Assembly (NCBI GenBank): GCA_020718645.1
Contig: DYRQ01000009.1
Location: forward strand, 1 to 41,550
DNA: 41,550 bases
From: Verrucomicrobium spinosum
GTDB taxonomy: Bacteria > Verrucomicrobiota > Verrucomicrobiia > JADLBR01 > JAIBCM01
Direction of reading: 5' to 3'
The notes beneath the pieces were generated by a model. It made no database searches. It saw nothing but the letters and a program-made list of their open reading frames with translations, and was not told the DNA's origin. Positions 41,343 through 41,550 of the stretch are shown in pieces (position 1 is the first letter of the stretch; every line of letters begins with the position of its first letter). A program made the position numbers and the translations under genes.

Positions 41343-41367
41343 CCCCACTTCTTGCCACTTTCCCCCA
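41343..41367 (-). promoter_or_regulatory. MraZ operator: three TGG repeats with 10-bp period
   Basis: On the minus strand TGGGG (41367-41363), TGGCA (41357-41353) and TGGGG (41347-41343) follow one another with an exact 10-base period, 15 to 40 bases before the mraZ ATG. In E. coli MraZ binds three TGGGN repeats separated by five bases upstream of its own gene, and this array has the same geometry. The middle repeat has C in place of the last invariant G. Confidence 0.75.
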
Positions 41368-41426
41368 AAACTGTCAACTGCCCATTTGTGAATTTTTCTC
41401 TCTGGAAGTCACTTTTTAGATCGACT

Positions 41427-41455
41427 AATACATTTGTTTTACTACTGAATGGTAA
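41427..41455 (-). promoter_or_regulatory. Candidate promoter of the dcw operon
   Basis: On the minus strand TTACCA (41455-41450) and TGTATT (41432-41427) are 17 bases apart, each matching 4 of 6 consensus bases. It would start transcription near 41420 and place the MraZ repeats in the leader. A TTGACA at 41377-41372 has no good -10 partner. No gene is visible between 41368 and the window end. Confidence 0.35.
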
Positions 41456-41550
41456 TGCATGTTAATATTTTTGATTCTAGGTCATGACAAAGCTGCGGTT
41501 TTGAGGTGGTATGGGCTCAACCCAAATTTCTCAACTGCACGCCGATGCGC

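Noticed and set aside
1-41550. CRISPR arrays, insertion sequences or prophage
   Set aside because: No regularly spaced repeats, transposase, integrase or phage structural genes were seen on either strand.

Overview
The window reads as a chromosomal segment of a member of the Verrucomicrobiota (PVC superphylum). The grounds are a complete division and cell-wall (dcw) cluster that contains a fused murC-murB gene and a LysM gene and ends in a strongly divergent ftsZ, a class II (B12-dependent) ribonucleotide reductase, a Gram-negative type polysaccharide exporter with an outer-membrane porin, and a receptor kinase fused to an FGE-like domain. The phylum call is an inference from gene content; no 16S rRNA gene is present.

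Layout. Positions 135-4738 (minus strand): lysS, a small protein overlapping an HDOD-domain gene, a secreted Q/N-rich protein, and a membrane-anchored glucosaminidase. Positions 4739-5163 hold no gene but contain a promoter-like site and a strong plus-strand terminator, so a small RNA or leader is possible. Positions 5164-13792: a DEDDy exonuclease (plus), a Nudix hydrolase (minus), a short flagellin behind a sigma-54-like promoter, nrdJ, a Ser/Thr kinase/FGE fusion and a DUF4126-type membrane protein (all plus). Positions 13835-18083 (minus): a three-gene coupled operon of unknown function (cytoplasmic protein, secreted protein with a possible His/Cys dyad, lipoprotein); an ECF sigma factor / anti-sigma / HtrA-like operon in which the HtrA has lost all three catalytic residues; and tRNA-Pro(UGG). 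Positions 18164-22233 (minus): an exopolysaccharide export unit (porin, Wzc-like tyrosine kinase, Wza-like lipoprotein). Positions 22329-41328 (minus): the dcw cluster, in transcription order mraZ, an unrecognised 60-codon ORF, rsmH, ftsL, ftsI, murE, murF, mraY, murD, lysM gene, ftsW, murG, murC-murB, ddl, ftsQ, ftsA, ftsZ.

How the genes work together. The dcw genes are almost all joined by 4-base ATGA overlaps or gaps of a few bases. They carry out meso-DAP peptidoglycan precursor synthesis (murC, B, D, E, F, ddl, mraY, murG) and septal assembly (ftsW, I, L, Q, A, Z). MraZ probably represses its own operon through three TGG repeats spaced 10 bp apart just upstream of its start. The sigma / anti-sigma / dead-HtrA operon next to the exporter looks like an envelope-stress module in which a protease fold has been turned into a sensor or scaffold.

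The observations most worth follow-up are the catalytically dead HtrA in the ECF operon, the FtsZ with a changed tubulin signature and T7 loop, the 60-codon ORF with an excellent ribosome binding site between mraZ and rsmH, the secreted His/Cys protein operon, the FGE-like kinase sensor lacking the FGE cysteines, and the promoter-plus-terminator pair in the 4.8-5.1 kb gap.
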